The notes under the pieces: generated by a model | The model's database searches: none | The model's input: only the letters and a program-made list of their open reading frames with translations | What the model was told of the DNA's origin: nothing | Assembly: GCF_016899755.1 (NCBI RefSeq) | Contig: NZ_JACJJC010000002.1 | Location: 124,001-188,000, forward strand | Origin: Sutterella massiliensis | GTDB lineage: Bacteria > Pseudomonadota > Gammaproteobacteria > Burkholderiales > Burkholderiaceae_F | Length of the DNA stretch: 64,000 nt | Direction: 5' to 3' | Made by a program: the position numbers and the translations under genes | Shown here: one piece after another, positions 46,433 to 56,733 of the stretch | Numbering within the stretch: position 1 is the first letter of the stretch | How the letters are laid out: every line of letters starts with the position of its first letter

Positions 46433-48187
46433 TTACGCGGCGAACTTCTTGAGACGCGACTTCACGAAAGCCACCGCCTCTTCGGTCTTCACCATCGTCT
46501 TTTCGGCAAGGTTGCGGCGGTCGGCATATTCGACTTCGCCGTTCTTGAGGCCGCGGTCGCCGATCACGATGCGGTGCGGCACGCCGATCAGTTCCCAGTC
46601 GGCGAACATCACGCCCGGACGCATGTCGCGGTCGTCGAGAATGACATCGACGCCTTCGGCCTTGAGCGACTCGTAAAGCGCGTCGGCGGTCTTCTTCACC
46701 TCTTCGCTCTTCGAGTAGTTCATCGGGCAAATGACGACTTCAAAGGGCGCGATGCTTTCGGGCCAGATGATGCCTTTGTCGTCGTGGCACTGCTCGATCG
46801 CAGCGCCCGCCACGCGCGTAACGCCGATGCCGTAGCAGCCCATCTGAATCGGCTGCGGCTTGCCGTTTTCGTCGAGGAAGGTCGCCTGCATCGGCTCGGA
46901 GTAGCGCGTACCGAGGAAGAAGACGTGGCCGACCTCAATGCCGCGCTGCAGCTTCAAGGTCCCCTTGCCGTCGGGCGAAGCGTCGCCTTCGACCACATTA
47001 CGCAGGTCCATCTTCACGGGTTCGGGCAGATCGCGCCCGAAGTTCGCACCCGTGTAGTGGTAGCCCTCTTCGTTGGCGCCGCAGCAGAAGTCCGTCATGT
47101 CGGCGGCCGTGAGGTCGGCGTAGATCGCGACGTCTTCGCGCGCGCCGATCGGGCCGAGGTACCCGGGCTTGGAGCCGAAGGCGGCGAGGATTTCTTCGTC
47201 GGTCGCAAAGCGGAAGCCGTCCTTCAGTTCGGGGATGTGGCCCGCCTTCACTTCGTTCAGTTCATGGTCGGCGCGCAGGAGCACGAGAACGATCTTCGCC
47301 GGAAGCGGTTCGCCCTTTTCGTTCGTGCGGTCGGCAGCGAGCACGACGCTCTTGATGCACTTCAAGAAATCGATGCCGAGGTATTCGGAGACGAGTTCGC
47401 ACTTTTCCTGGCCGGGCGTAGCGCGCTTTTCAAGCGTTTCCTTGGCTTCTCCGCGGCCGCCCAGAACGGACTGCGCTTCGGCGAGTTCAATGTTCGCCGC
47501 GTAGTCGGAATCCGGGCAGTAGGCAATCACGTCTTCGCCGGCATTGGCGATCACCTGGAATTCGTGCGAGCGCGAGCCGCCGATGGCGCCCGTGTCGGCG
47601 CGAACGGCGCGAAAGAGCAGACCGATGCGCGAGAAGATGCGCTGATAGGCGTCGTACATCTTCTGGTACGAGACGCCGGCCCCGGCTTCGTCGCGGTCGA
47701 ACGAGTACGCGTCCTTCATCGTGAATTCGCGGCCGCGCATCACGCCGAAGCGCGGACGGCGCTCGTCGCGGAACTTCGTCTGGATGTGCCAGAAATTCAC
47801 GGGGAGCTGACGCCAGCTCTTGATTTCCTGACGCGCCACGTCGGTGACAACCTCTTCGGAGGTCGGCTGAATCACGAAGTCGCGGTCATGACGGTCCTTG
47901 ATGCGAAGGAGTTCGGGACCGTACTTTTCCCAGCGCCCCGTCTCCATCCAAAGCTCGGCCGGCTGCACGATCGGCATGAGGAGCTCGACCGCACCGGCGC
48001 GGTTCATTTCTTCACGAATGATGCCTTCGATCTTGCGGATGACGCGAAGACCCATCGGCATGTAGGTGTAGACGCCTGCCGCGAGCTTCTTGATCATGCC
48101 CGCGCGGATCATGTACTGCTGGCTGACGACGTCGGCATCGGCCGGCGCTTCCTTGAGCGTGGAAATAAAAAAGGAGCGAGCTCGCAT
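46433..48187 (-). CDS. proS: Prolyl-tRNA synthetase (bacterial type with editing insertion)
   Basis: Charges tRNA-Pro. The 584-aa protein is the bacterial ProRS form with an INS editing domain between class II motifs 2 and 3. Motif 1 surrounds [10 protein letters not shown]; motif 2 is [30 protein letters not shown] spans about 225-385 (AADRTNEKG and [12 protein letters not shown]); motif 3 is GCYGIGVTR; the anticodon domain has [18 protein letters not shown]. The ATG follows GGAAG at about 10 bases. The cognate tRNA-Pro(CGG) gene is 6 kb away in this window. Confidence 0.98.
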   Translation of the reverse strand: MRARSFFISTLKEAPADADVVSQQYMIRAGMIKKLAAGVYTYMPMGLRVIRKIEGIIREEMNRAGAVELLMPIVQPAELWMETGRWEKYGPELLRIKDRHDRDFVIQPTSEEVVTDVARQEIKSWRQLPVNFWHIQTKFRDERRPRFGVMRGREFTMKDAYSFDRDEAGAGVSYQKMYDAYQRIFSRIGLLFRAVRADTGAIGGSRSHEFQVIANAGEDVIAYCPDSDYAANIELAEAQSVLGGRGEAKETLEKRATPGQEKCELVSEYLGIDFLKCIKSVVLAADRTNEKGEPLPAKIVLVLLRADHELNEVKAGHIPELKDGFRFATDEEILAAFGSKPGYLGPIGAREDVAIYADLTAADMTDFCCGANEEGYHYTGANFGRDLPEPVKMDLRNVVEGDASPDGKGTLKLQRGIEVGHVFFLGTRYSEPMQATFLDENGKPQPIQMGCYGIGVTRVAGAAIEQCHDDKGIIWPESIAPFEVVICPMNYSKSEEVKKTADALYESLKAEGVDVILDDRDMRPGVMFADWELIGVPHRIVIGDRGLKNGEVEYADRRNLAEKTMVKTEEAVAFVKSRLKKFAA

Positions 48188-48276
48188 ATCGCAGTGCTTC
48201 CGTTTGAGTGGTTGTAATTGTCAAAAACGTTCGGTTGCGCCGCTCGTGTCGAAACGCCGCGGGCAAAAGGATAATT

Positions 48277-49512
48277 TTAGGCTTTTTCGGCTTCGGTCGT
48301 TTTAGCTTCGTCCGCCGCAACCGAGCTCTTGAGAACGGCCGAACCCGTACGAAGCCAGACGACGATGGTCGAAATCGCCGATACCGCCACAATGGCGCCG
48401 CCCGTGTAGGCGATGGGCTCGTAGCCGCTCACGCGCAGGATGCCGCTGCCGATGAAGGCGCCGCCCCCGATGCCGATATTGAAGATCCCCGAGTAGAGCG
48501 AAGCGGCGATGTCGGCGGCGTCGGGCGCCGCATTTAAGAGCATCGTCTGGAATGCCATGCAGACGGCGGTCATCGCAGCACCCCAGGCAACAACAAGCGC
48601 CATCAGGAGACCGAAGTGACCGCAGAGCGGCACGATCAAAAAGAGACTTGCCGCAATAACGATCAGGGGCACGGCGAGCGAACCCGAGGGGAAGCGCTCG
48701 ACGAGCTTCGAACTCAGCACCGTGCCGAGAATCCCCGCTATCCCGAAGACAAAGAGCGTTGTCACGACATCCGTTTCGCCAAAGCCCCCGACTGTCTGCA
48801 GGATCGGACTGATATAGGAGTAGGCCGTGTACTGGCCGAGCACCGTAACAGCCGTGAGGCAGTAGAGCTGAATGAGCGCAGGGCGCTTCAGGATGACGGG
48901 CAGGCTCTTCATCGAGCCCGCGCGGTTCGAAGCGCACTCAGGGAGCACGAAATAAATAAGCGCAAAGACGAGCGCCGCGGCGATCCCGATGATGAAGAAG
49001 GCCTCCTGCCAGCCGAACATGTGCCCGAGCTGCGTGCCGATCGGCACCCCCAAGACCGTTGCGACGATCGTGCCGCCCATGACGGCGGCAAGCCCGAGCG
49101 CCCGCTTGCCGCGCGGCGCCATGCGCGCTGCGAGCGGCGTCATGATCGACCAGAAGATTGAATGCGTGAGCGCAACCGCTATGCGGGCGGCAAAGAGCTT
49201 CTCAAAGCTCTCGGCCCAAAGAACGACAAAGTGCGCGAGCGCAAAGACGGCGATGAGGCAAAGGAGGAGCTTTCGCCGCTCGAGCTTCGCGGTTGCGATC
49301 GTGAGCGGCAGCGACATAAGCGCCACCACCCAAGCGTAACCCGTGATGACGAGGCCCGTGAAGGCCACCGTTTCACCGAGGTCGCCCGCAATGTCGGGCA
49401 AGAGTCCCACGGGCAGGAATTCGGAAGTATTGAAGACAAAAGCCGCAAAGGCGAGCCCGACGATGGGCAGCCAGGCTCGAATGCCGTACTTGACGGGCTC
49501 GGGCGCGCTCAT
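48277..49512 (-). CDS. Major facilitator superfamily exporter, SotB/arabinose-efflux-like
   Basis: A 411-aa, 12-helix MFS protein. The first helix region FAAFVFNTSEFLPVGLLPDIAGDLG matches the SotB/YdhP/AraJ group of sugar or drug exporters; the loop 2-3 motif is reduced to KLERRKLLL, and motif C lies in GGTIVATVLGVPIGTQLG. The substrate cannot be assigned; sugar or small-drug efflux is likely for the group. It starts about 98 bp after proB on the same strand, and a GC-rich hairpin (49561-49586) lies between them. No strong ribosome-binding site is seen. Confidence 0.85.
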   Translation of the reverse strand: MSAPEPVKYGIRAWLPIVGLAFAAFVFNTSEFLPVGLLPDIAGDLGETVAFTGLVITGYAWVVALMSLPLTIATAKLERRKLLLCLIAVFALAHFVVLWAESFEKLFAARIAVALTHSIFWSIMTPLAARMAPRGKRALGLAAVMGGTIVATVLGVPIGTQLGHMFGWQEAFFIIGIAAALVFALIYFVLPECASNRAGSMKSLPVILKRPALIQLYCLTAVTVLGQYTAYSYISPILQTVGGFGETDVVTTLFVFGIAGILGTVLSSKLVERFPSGSLAVPLIVIAASLFLIVPLCGHFGLLMALVVAWGAAMTAVCMAFQTMLLNAAPDAADIAASLYSGIFNIGIGGGAFIGSGILRVSGYEPIAYTGGAIVAVSAISTIVVWLRTGSAVLKSSVAADEAKTTEAEKA

Positions 49513-49610
49513 GATGAAAGAGAAACAAAGCGTTTACTGTTAGTGGGAGCGCAATTGTAGCCGCGCGCCGGCGAAGCGGCGTGCGGCCGATCCTGTTGGC
49601 AAGAGGCCGT

Positions 49611-50738
49611 TCAGTTTTTGTCCACAAGCACCATGTTGTCGCGGTGCACGATTTCCGGACGGTCGATCATGCCGAGCCGCTCGACAATTTCTTCGGTGTG
49701 GCAGCGGCAGATGCGCTTGGCGTCGGCGCTCGAATAATTGACGAGTCCGCGCGCAACCTCAACGCCCGAGCGCGTGACGCATGAAACGAGTTCGCCGCGC
49801 ACGAATTCACCTTCGACGTCGACGACGCCCACGGGCAAGAGCGACGTATTGCGCTCAAAGAGCGCTTTGGCGGCCCCGTCGTCAAGGACGAGGCGCCCGG
49901 CAGAGCGCAGCTGATCGGCAAGCCACTGCTTGCGTGCGTGGAGCTTGGAGGCGGCGGGCTTCAAGTGCGTACCGATATGCTCGCCTTCGGCCAAGCGCAC
50001 AAGGACATTCTCCTCGCGCCCCGACGCAATGATCGTGCCCGCCCCCGAGCGCGCTGCGCGCTTTGCGGCGAGAATCTTCGTAATCATGCCGCCCTTACTA
50101 AGCGTACTCGCGGCGCCCCCCGCCATGCTTTCGAGTGCGGGGTCGCCAGCCGTCGCCGTCGCAACGAACTCGGCGTCGGGGTTCGAGCGCGGATCGGCCG
50201 TATAGAGCCCGCGCTGGTCCGTGAGGATCACGAGGCAGTCGGCTTCGATCAGGTTCGTCACAAGCGCGCCGAGCGTATCGTTGTCGCCCACTTTGATTTC
50301 GTTCGTTGCAATCGTGTCGTTCTCGTTGATGACGGGCACGATCCCGAGGTTGAGAAGCTCGACGAGCGTCATGCGGGCGTTGAGATACTGCTCTCGGTCC
50401 GAAAGATTTTGGTGCGTGAGGAGCACCTGCGCCGTCCCGATCCCGTGCGAGCGGAAATGCGTTTCATAGGCCTGCACGAGCCCCATCTGCCCGACGGCCG
50501 CTGCGGCCTGCTGCTCGTAAAGACGCGAAGGGCGCTTTTCCCAGCCGAGACGCAGCACGCCTTCTGCCACGGCGCCCGAACTCACGAGCACGACTTCGCG
50601 CCCGAGCGCACGAAGCGCGGAAATCTGCGTCGCCCACCGTTCGATGGCGGACTCGTCGAGTCCGCGGCCGTCATTCGTGACAAGCGCGCTGCCGACTTTG
50701 ACAACGATGCGTTTAGCGTCTTTGAGTAGCGAGGACAT
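49611..50738 (-). CDS. proB: Glutamate 5-kinase with PUA domain
   Basis: First step of proline synthesis, ATP-dependent phosphorylation of glutamate. The 375-aa protein has the amino-acid-kinase domain ([69 protein letters not shown]) and a C-terminal PUA domain ([21 protein letters not shown]). The ATG has AAGGAA at 6 bases; the frame is open for 107 codons further but that part overlaps the obgE terminator region and is not conserved. It follows obgE after 253 bp; obgE-proB proximity is usual in betaproteobacteria. Confidence 0.96.
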   Translation of the reverse strand: MSSLLKDAKRIVVKVGSALVTNDGRGLDESAIERWATQISALRALGREVVLVSSGAVAEGVLRLGWEKRPSRLYEQQAAAAVGQMGLVQAYETHFRSHGIGTAQVLLTHQNLSDREQYLNARMTLVELLNLGIVPVINENDTIATNEIKVGDNDTLGALVTNLIEADCLVILTDQRGLYTADPRSNPDAEFVATATAGDPALESMAGGAASTLSKGGMITKILAAKRAARSGAGTIIASGREENVLVRLAEGEHIGTHLKPAASKLHARKQWLADQLRSAGRLVLDDGAAKALFERNTSLLPVGVVDVEGEFVRGELVSCVTRSGVEVARGLVNYSSADAKRICRCHTEEIVERLGMIDRPEIVHRDNMVLVDKN

Positions 50739-50890
50739 GTGCGGTTCCTTCCTTGGCCTTCCAAAGCTTCCTAGCCGTCTGTTGCATCGGGACAGGGAAG
50801 CGCGGCCACCCGCCTTCACCGCCCGTTCTCTCATGGATTGAGTTCTGAGGATACGCGCACTCGGGCAAGGCTTTTGGAAAAAACGCTCCC

Positions 50891-50937
50891 AAAAAAGCAA
50901 AAGATCGGCCCGCCTCAGTCGGCGTCCGATCTTTTGC
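50891..50937 (-). terminator. Rho-independent terminator of obgE
   Basis: GCAAAAGATCGG (50897-50908) and CCGATCTTTTGC (50926-50937) form a perfect 12-bp stem. Read on the minus strand the hairpin ends in TTTTGCTTTTTT. It lies about 55 bp after the obgE stop and separates obgE from proB. Confidence 0.88.
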
Positions 50938-50991
50938 GTAGAGCAATTCCTCGCTGCTGCCTCGAGGAGCAGCACTGCGGTCGCACGGGCG

Positions 50992-52275
<1,284 letters not shown>

Positions 52276-52287
52276 TCAGCTCGGGGA

Positions 52288-52551
52288 TTAGAGCGAAGCC
52301 GGTTCAACCTTGACGTAGTGACGGTTGAAAGCGCCCTTCACTTCGAACTTGACGACGCCGTCGACAAGCGCGTAGAGCGTGTGATCCTTGCCCATACCGA
52401 CATTGTCGCCGGCGTGGAACTTCGTGCCGCGCTGACGGACGATGATGCCGCCGGCGTTAACGGCAGCGTTGCCGAAAACCTTCACGCCGAGGCGCTTGGC
52501 CTGGGAGTCACGACCGTTGCGGGTGGAGCCGCCACCTTTCTTATGTGCCAT
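52288..52551 (-). CDS. rpmA: 50S ribosomal protein L27
   Basis: An 87-aa ribosomal protein near the peptidyl-transferase centre. It begins [16 protein letters not shown] with the standard N-terminal tail, has [33 protein letters not shown] and a basic C-terminal end. The ATG is preceded by AAGAG at about 9 bases. It lies 36 bp after rplU; rplU-rpmA-obgE is the conserved order. Confidence 0.98.
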   Translation of the reverse strand: MAHKKGGGSTRNGRDSQAKRLGVKVFGNAAVNAGGIIVRQRGTKFHAGDNVGMGKDHTLYALVDGVVKFEVKGAFNRHYVKVEPASL

Positions 52552-52587
52552 TTTGTTTGCTCTTCAAAAATAGGGTGATAAGAGAAA

Positions 52588-52899
52588 TTAAGCCGCGATC
52601 GCGTCGATCTTGAGCTCGGTGTAGGCCTGGCGATGACCGCCCGACTTCATCGAGTGCTTGCGACGACGGAACTTGAAGATGCGGACCTTGTCGTGACGGC
52701 CGTTCGAAACAACGGTCGCGGTGACGGAAGCGCCTTCAACGAGGGGCTTGCCGACCTTGAGGCCGTCTTCGCCGCTCACGGCGAGCACTTCGGTGATGGT
52801 GACCTGGGCGCCGGCTTCGAGGCCGAGGGATTCGACCTTGACCGTGTCGCCGATGCTGACGCGGTACTGCTTACCGCCCGTCTTGATGATAGCGTACAT
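52588..52899 (-). CDS. rplU: 50S ribosomal protein L21
   Basis: A 103-aa 23S rRNA-binding protein. It begins [14 protein letters not shown] and ends with the basic [24 protein letters not shown] block, both typical. The ATG has GAGG at 8 bases; a longer open frame upstream is leader RNA. A near-consensus promoter gives a transcript start about 130 nt upstream. Confidence 0.98.
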   Translation of the reverse strand: MYAIIKTGGKQYRVSIGDTVKVESLGLEAGAQVTITEVLAVSGEDGLKVGKPLVEGASVTATVVSNGRHDKVRIFKFRRRKHSMKSGGHRQAYTELKIDAIAA

Positions 52900-53267
52900 G
52901 TGATAAACCTCGCCGTTCCGCTTCGGGCTCAAGGAAAGAGCCGTGCGCGAAACCTTTTTGTACTTGACGCGACCGCGCTCGGAGGGAATCCCCGAAAGCC
53001 GCAGACATCGCGCCCGATGCGTGGGAAAGGAGCGCATTATTCCACGCGCAGAAAAGCGAGTCAAGCGAAACCACTGTTTTTCTTGCGCTTTCCGTGCCGC
53101 TTCGGGCATCTCGGCAAGCACTCGCGTGCCGCGGCGCGCAGACGCTCGGATATACTTGGGCCGCCAAAGCTTCTTTTGCGTTCTTTCGCGCGCTCCCGCG
53201 CGCGCTGTCAGCAGCGCTCGCGGAACGCAGCGGAAACGCTCTTATTTATTACTGAGAAAGCATCATC
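52900..53267. other. Intergenic region, 368 bp, divergent promoters of rplU and ispB
   Basis: Holds the strong rplU promoter on the minus strand (annotated separately). On the plus strand TATACT at 53151-53156 is a candidate -10 for ispB without a good -35. The 130-nt rplU leader contains GC-rich stretches that could fold, but no known ribosomal-protein leader structure was recognised. Confidence 0.55.
53036..53064 (-). promoter_or_regulatory. Strong sigma-70 promoter of rplU-rpmA
   Basis: On the minus strand TTGACT (53059-53064) is followed after exactly 17 bp by AATAAT (53036-53041): five of six matches in each hexamer at optimal spacing. The transcript should start near 53029, about 130 nt before the rplU ATG. 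Confidence 0.75.
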
Positions 53268-54266
53268 ATGGCCGAGACCATCCCCAGCGAGGATCCCAAA
53301 GCGCTCGTCAAAGCGCTGCTTGCGCCGATTGCCGACGACATGAAGGCCGTCGACGACATCATTCGAGAAGAGCTCTCGAGCGACGTGAGCCGGATGGAGG
53401 AAATCAGCGAGTACATCACGAGCGCAGGCGGCAAACGCATGCGCCCGGCCCTCCTCATCTTGATCAGCCGCGCGCTCGGCTACGAAGGAACGCTGCACCA
53501 GTACCTGGGCGCAACGATCGAACTGCTGCACACGGCAACGCTCATGCACGACGACGTCGTTGACGAAAGCGCCATGCGCCGCGGCCGTCCGACAGCAAAC
53601 GCGCGCTGGGGCAACGGCGCAGCCGTGCTCGTCGGTGACTTCCTCTACACGCGCTCCTTCCAGATGATGGTCAAGGCCGGCAATCTTCGCGTCATGGAAG
53701 CGCTCTCGAACGCCGCCAATCGCCTCTCCGAAGGCGAAGTCGTGCAGATGGTCAACGCGCACGACCCGCTCGTCGACGAGGCGCGCTACTTCCGCGTGAT
53801 CGAACGCAAGACCGCCTGCCTTTTTGAGGCCGGGGCCCGCATGGCCGCTGCCATCGCCGAGTGCACGCCCGAAGAAGAGGAGGCCGTCGCCGAGTATGCG
53901 CTCGCGCTCGGCAACGCCTTCCAGATCGCCGACGATATTCTCGACTACACGGGGGTCGCGGCCTCGATCGGCAAGAACCTCGGCGCAGACCTGCGCGAAG
54001 GCAAAATGACGCTCCCCCTCATCTATGCGAGAGAGACGGCAAGCGACGCCGATCGGGCGCTTATTGACGAGGCCGTCAAAAAAGGCGACGGAGACTTTGA
54101 CAAAATCTCTGAGATTGTGATAAGATCTGATTCTCTTGAGCGATGCAGAGCTCGCGCTGAAAAGGAACTGGAACGAGGTCGTGAGGCACTTTCGAAAATT
54201 CCCTCTTCCATTTTCAGCGAAAGTCTGCTAAACTTGCTGTCCTTCACTGTTAAGCGTGATCGATAA
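53268..54266 (+). CDS. ispB: Octaprenyl/polyprenyl diphosphate synthase
   Basis: Makes the long prenyl chain for ubiquinone or menaquinone. The 332-aa protein has GGKRMRPAL, the first Asp-rich motif LLHTATLMHDDVVDE (Asp95, 96, 99), GDFLYTRSFQ, the KTACLFEAGAR helix and the second Asp-rich motif QIADDILDYTG. Chain length cannot be read with certainty, though the residues before the first motif are small, which fits long products. It diverges from rplU, as is usual. The last 150 bp are AT-richer and contain a probable promoter for the downstream tRNA. Confidence 0.95.
   Translation: MAETIPSEDPKALVKALLAPIADDMKAVDDIIREELSSDVSRMEEISEYITSAGGKRMRPALLILISRALGYEGTLHQYLGATIELLHTATLMHDDVVDESAMRRGRPTANARWGNGAAVLVGDFLYTRSFQMMVKAGNLRVMEALSNAANRLSEGEVVQMVNAHDPLVDEARYFRVIERKTACLFEAGARMAAAIAECTPEEEEAVAEYALALGNAFQIADDILDYTGVAASIGKNLGADLREGKMTLPLIYARETASDADRALIDEAVKKGDGDFDKISEIVIRSDSLERCRARAEKELERGREALSKIPSSIFSESLLNLLSFTVKRDR
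54107..54126 (+). promoter_or_regulatory. Candidate extended -10 promoter inside ispB for tRNA-Pro
   Basis: A perfect TTGACA (54107-54112) is followed after 18 bp by TAAGAT (54121-54126) preceded by TGA, an extended -10 arrangement. It lies in the ispB coding sequence about 155 bp before the mature tRNA-Pro 5' end, in a locally AT-rich stretch. Confidence 0.5.
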
Positions 54267-54286
54267 GCGCTCAAGTGAAAGAGTGT

Positions 54287-54363
<77 letters not shown>

Positions 54364-54371
54364 GGAATTCG

Positions 54372-54405
54372 AAAGGGTCGTTCTGTGGAACGGCCCTTTT
54401 TCTTT
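54372..54405 (+). terminator. Rho-independent terminator after tRNA-Pro
   Basis: AGGGTCGTTC pairs with GAACGGCCCT (one G-T pair) around TGTG and runs into TTTTTCTTT. It begins about 10 bp after the CCA end. Confidence 0.88.
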
Positions 54406-54497
54406 ATCCCTTATCTGCTTATCTCGGCGCGCATCCTGAGCGCGAGCGCCCCCGTGCCCGTGTTCAAGAAAGCGCCATCGGCTTTCGGGAGGCGCAA

Positions 54498-55118
54498 ATG
54501 GCTTGGATTCTCGGACTCACGGGCGGCATCGGCTCTGGCAAAAGCACGGCGAGCGCCTGGTTTTCGCTGGCGGGCTACCCCGTTGTCGACGCCGACGCCA
54601 TTTCCCGCTCGCTCACCTATCCCGGGGGCGCCGCAATCCCCGCGATCGCGAACGAATTCGGCGCCGACTTCATCACCCCCGAAGGCGCCATGAACCGCGC
54701 CAAGATGCGCGAACTTGTTTTTGACGACCCAAAGGCGCGCGAGCGGCTCGAAGGCGTCATGCGTCCGCTCATTCGCCGCGCCTCGCTCGAAGCGCTCGAG
54801 CGCGCGCGCTCGCTTGCCGACGCGGCAGGCAAAGCCTTTGCGGTATTCGACTGTCCGCTCCTCTGCGAATGGCCCGAAGCGCGCACCGTCGTCGATCGAC
54901 TGCTTGTCATCGATCTCTGCGAAGAAGAACAGATTCGACGCGTCGCGCTGCGCTCCAGCCTCACGCCCGAGCGCGTGCGCTCGATTATTCGTGCACAGAT
55001 TCCGCGCCAGGCGCGCCTCGCACAGGCCGACGACATTATTTATAACGGCGGCTCGCTCGAAGACTTCCGGAGCGCGCTTGCCGCACTTCTCGAACGCTAT
55101 TTAGCGCGAGCCGACTGA
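54498..55118 (+). CDS. coaE: Dephospho-CoA kinase
   Basis: Last step of coenzyme A synthesis. The 206-aa P-loop kinase has WILGLTGGIGSGKST with Walker A at 9-16, VVDADAISRSL, the RPLIRRASLEAL segment, the lid-type FDCPLLCE and ADDIIYNGGSLEDF near the end. The ATG has GGGAGG at about 5 bases. The order coaE-zapD-yacG matches betaproteobacterial chromosomes; the type IV pilus genes pilB-pilC-pilD often found just before coaE in relatives are absent. Confidence 0.97.
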   Translation: MAWILGLTGGIGSGKSTASAWFSLAGYPVVDADAISRSLTYPGGAAIPAIANEFGADFITPEGAMNRAKMRELVFDDPKARERLEGVMRPLIRRASLEALERARSLADAAGKAFAVFDCPLLCEWPEARTVVDRLLVIDLCEEEQIRRVALRSSLTPERVRSIIRAQIPRQARLAQADDIIYNGGSLEDFRSALAALLERYLARAD

Positions 55119-55350
55119 TCCGCACGAGCCGCCTGGTCAATCCGCGCGAAGTTCTTTTCGCGAATGCGTAACAAAATTCTTCCGATTGCCCGGCACGCAG
55201 TTCAAAAAGCCTCGCTCAAACGCTAATATTTCGGGGATAAACTTCTGCGTCCTTCGAGGCACTTGCGGCCCGTTTCGCCTCCGCTTCGGGGCGCCTTCGG
55301 TACGCAGACTGCGCGCAGATACCGTCGACTTCTTCCAGCCCGCTCGCCCA

Positions 55351-56118
55351 ATGGATTCAACCGGCCTCATCCTCTACGAATTTCCCTGCAATGAGAAAAT
55401 TCGCATGTACCTGCGGCTCGAAACGCTCTTTCAGCGCTTCGAGTGGTTCTGCAGCGAGGAGAGTCCGTATGCCCATCACGCAGCTCTTTCCGCCCTTTTC
55501 GATTTGGCGGACGCCACCGCACGCTCTGACCTCAGAAACGAACTGCTGCAGGAGCTCGCGCGCCAGCGACAGACGCTTTTGCGCCTGCGCGGCCGAAACG
55601 ATGTCAACCAGACTGCTTTGAAGGAAGCGCTCGACGAAATTGCAGCGACAGTAAGCGACACGAGCCGCATCGTCGGGCGCAGCGGCCAGACGATTCGCGA
55701 AAACGAGTGGCTGCAGCTCGTGCGTACCCGCCAGTCGATTCCGGGCGGCACTTGCGAATTCGACATGCCGATGCTGCATTGGTGGCTCTCCATGCCGCCC
55801 GCACACCGCCAGGCCGAGCTCCAATCCTGGGCTGCGTCGCTCGAAACGACCAAGCGCGCCGTAAAACTTGTGCTTCGCCACATCCGCGCCTCTATGGCCG
55901 AAAAGGCGTGCCATGCCGACCACGGCATGTACCAGCTCCCGATGTCGGGCAAAGCCTATACACTCGCGCGCATCTGGATGGACGCGAACGATACGCTCAT
56001 TCCGGAAGTGAGCGCCAACAAATACATGCTCTGGATCCGTTTTTCGCGACCCGACGAACGCCGGCGTCTGCACGCGGTGCAGGAGTCGGTCGACTTCAAG
56101 CTCGGGCTGTGCGGTTGA
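55351..56118 (+). CDS. zapD: Cell division protein ZapD
   Basis: A cytoplasmic FtsZ-bundling protein. The 255-aa protein begins with LILYEFPCNEKIRMYLRLETLFQRF, the diagnostic start of ZapD, then a helical domain (about 15-120) and a C-terminal beta-rich domain with FDMPMLHWWLSMPPAHRQ, SMAEKACHADHGMYQ and the DERRRLHAVQESVDFKLG end. The frame continues 55 codons upstream without conservation. No strong ribosome-binding site precedes the ATG. yacG follows after 59 bp. Confidence 0.93.
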   Translation: MDSTGLILYEFPCNEKIRMYLRLETLFQRFEWFCSEESPYAHHAALSALFDLADATARSDLRNELLQELARQRQTLLRLRGRNDVNQTALKEALDEIAATVSDTSRIVGRSGQTIRENEWLQLVRTRQSIPGGTCEFDMPMLHWWLSMPPAHRQAELQSWAASLETTKRAVKLVLRHIRASMAEKACHADHGMYQLPMSGKAYTLARIWMDANDTLIPEVSANKYMLWIRFSRPDERRRLHAVQESVDFKLGLCG

Positions 56119-56177
56119 TAGCTCGCTCAACCGATGGCGCTCAGTGCAACCATTGCCTCTCATCGAGGAGATAAGAA

Positions 56178-56432
56178 GTGAAAGTAAAGTGTCCGACTTG
56201 CGGACAGGAAACGGAATATTCGCCCGAAAATCCCTGGCGCCCCTTTTGCAGCGAGCGCTGCAAACTCATCGACCTCGGCGCCTGGGCCAACGACGAATAC
56301 CTCATTGAGGGCGAACCCGGCTCGGCCATGAGCCTCTCTGAACAGGACCTCGACAACGCGGCACAAGCTGCGCTTCGCCGCGCCGAGCACATTGCCGAAG
56401 CCGAAGCCAAACGCAGCAAGCGTCGTCGCTGA
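56178..56432 (+). CDS. yacG: DNA gyrase inhibitor YacG
   Basis: A small zinc protein that binds GyrB. The 84-aa protein has the CPTCGQ...[15 protein letters not shown] pattern with Cys5, Cys8, Cys24 and Cys28 as zinc ligands, and the acidic/basic C-terminal tail is longer than usual and ends KRSKRRR. The GTG start has GAGGAG at 7 bases. It follows zapD and is closed by a terminator 27 bp after its stop. Confidence 0.95.
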   Translation: MKVKCPTCGQETEYSPENPWRPFCSERCKLIDLGAWANDEYLIEGEPGSAMSLSEQDLDNAAQAALRRAEHIAEAEAKRSKRRR

Positions 56433-56458
56433 CCGTCCGCCTTCGCTGCAACGAACCG

Positions 56459-56500
56459 CGCCGCAGCGCATGTCTTCTTCGGACATGCTGCGGCGTTTTT
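56459..56500 (+). terminator. Rho-independent terminator after yacG
   Basis: CGCCGCAG (56459-56466) pairs with CTGCGGCG (56488-56495), and the inner CATGTC/GACATG continues the stem around TTCTTCG; TTTTT follows. Its outer stem, loop and order closely match the terminator after the next gene (58336-58379). Confidence 0.9.
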
Positions 56501-56733
56501 GTTGCCGCCAATCCTCAGATCACGCTTTCGGCAACAAATGTTTCGCAGAAGACGACTAATCGAAGTCCGGTTTGATCCCGCAAAGAAGGTGTCGGTTTTT
56601 CTGCCTATGCGATGCAGCGGCTTCGAAGCACTTGATACCGGAGAATGAAAAAAGCCTGGAAAACAAGGAAGATTCGGACTGAAAAAGTTCCGGACAAAAG
56701 CAGCAACAGACCAAAAAGAATGAGGCCCACATC

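Noticed and set aside
46328..48217. A 629-codon open frame antisense to proS
   Set aside because: Shadow of ProRS, which is recognised end to end.
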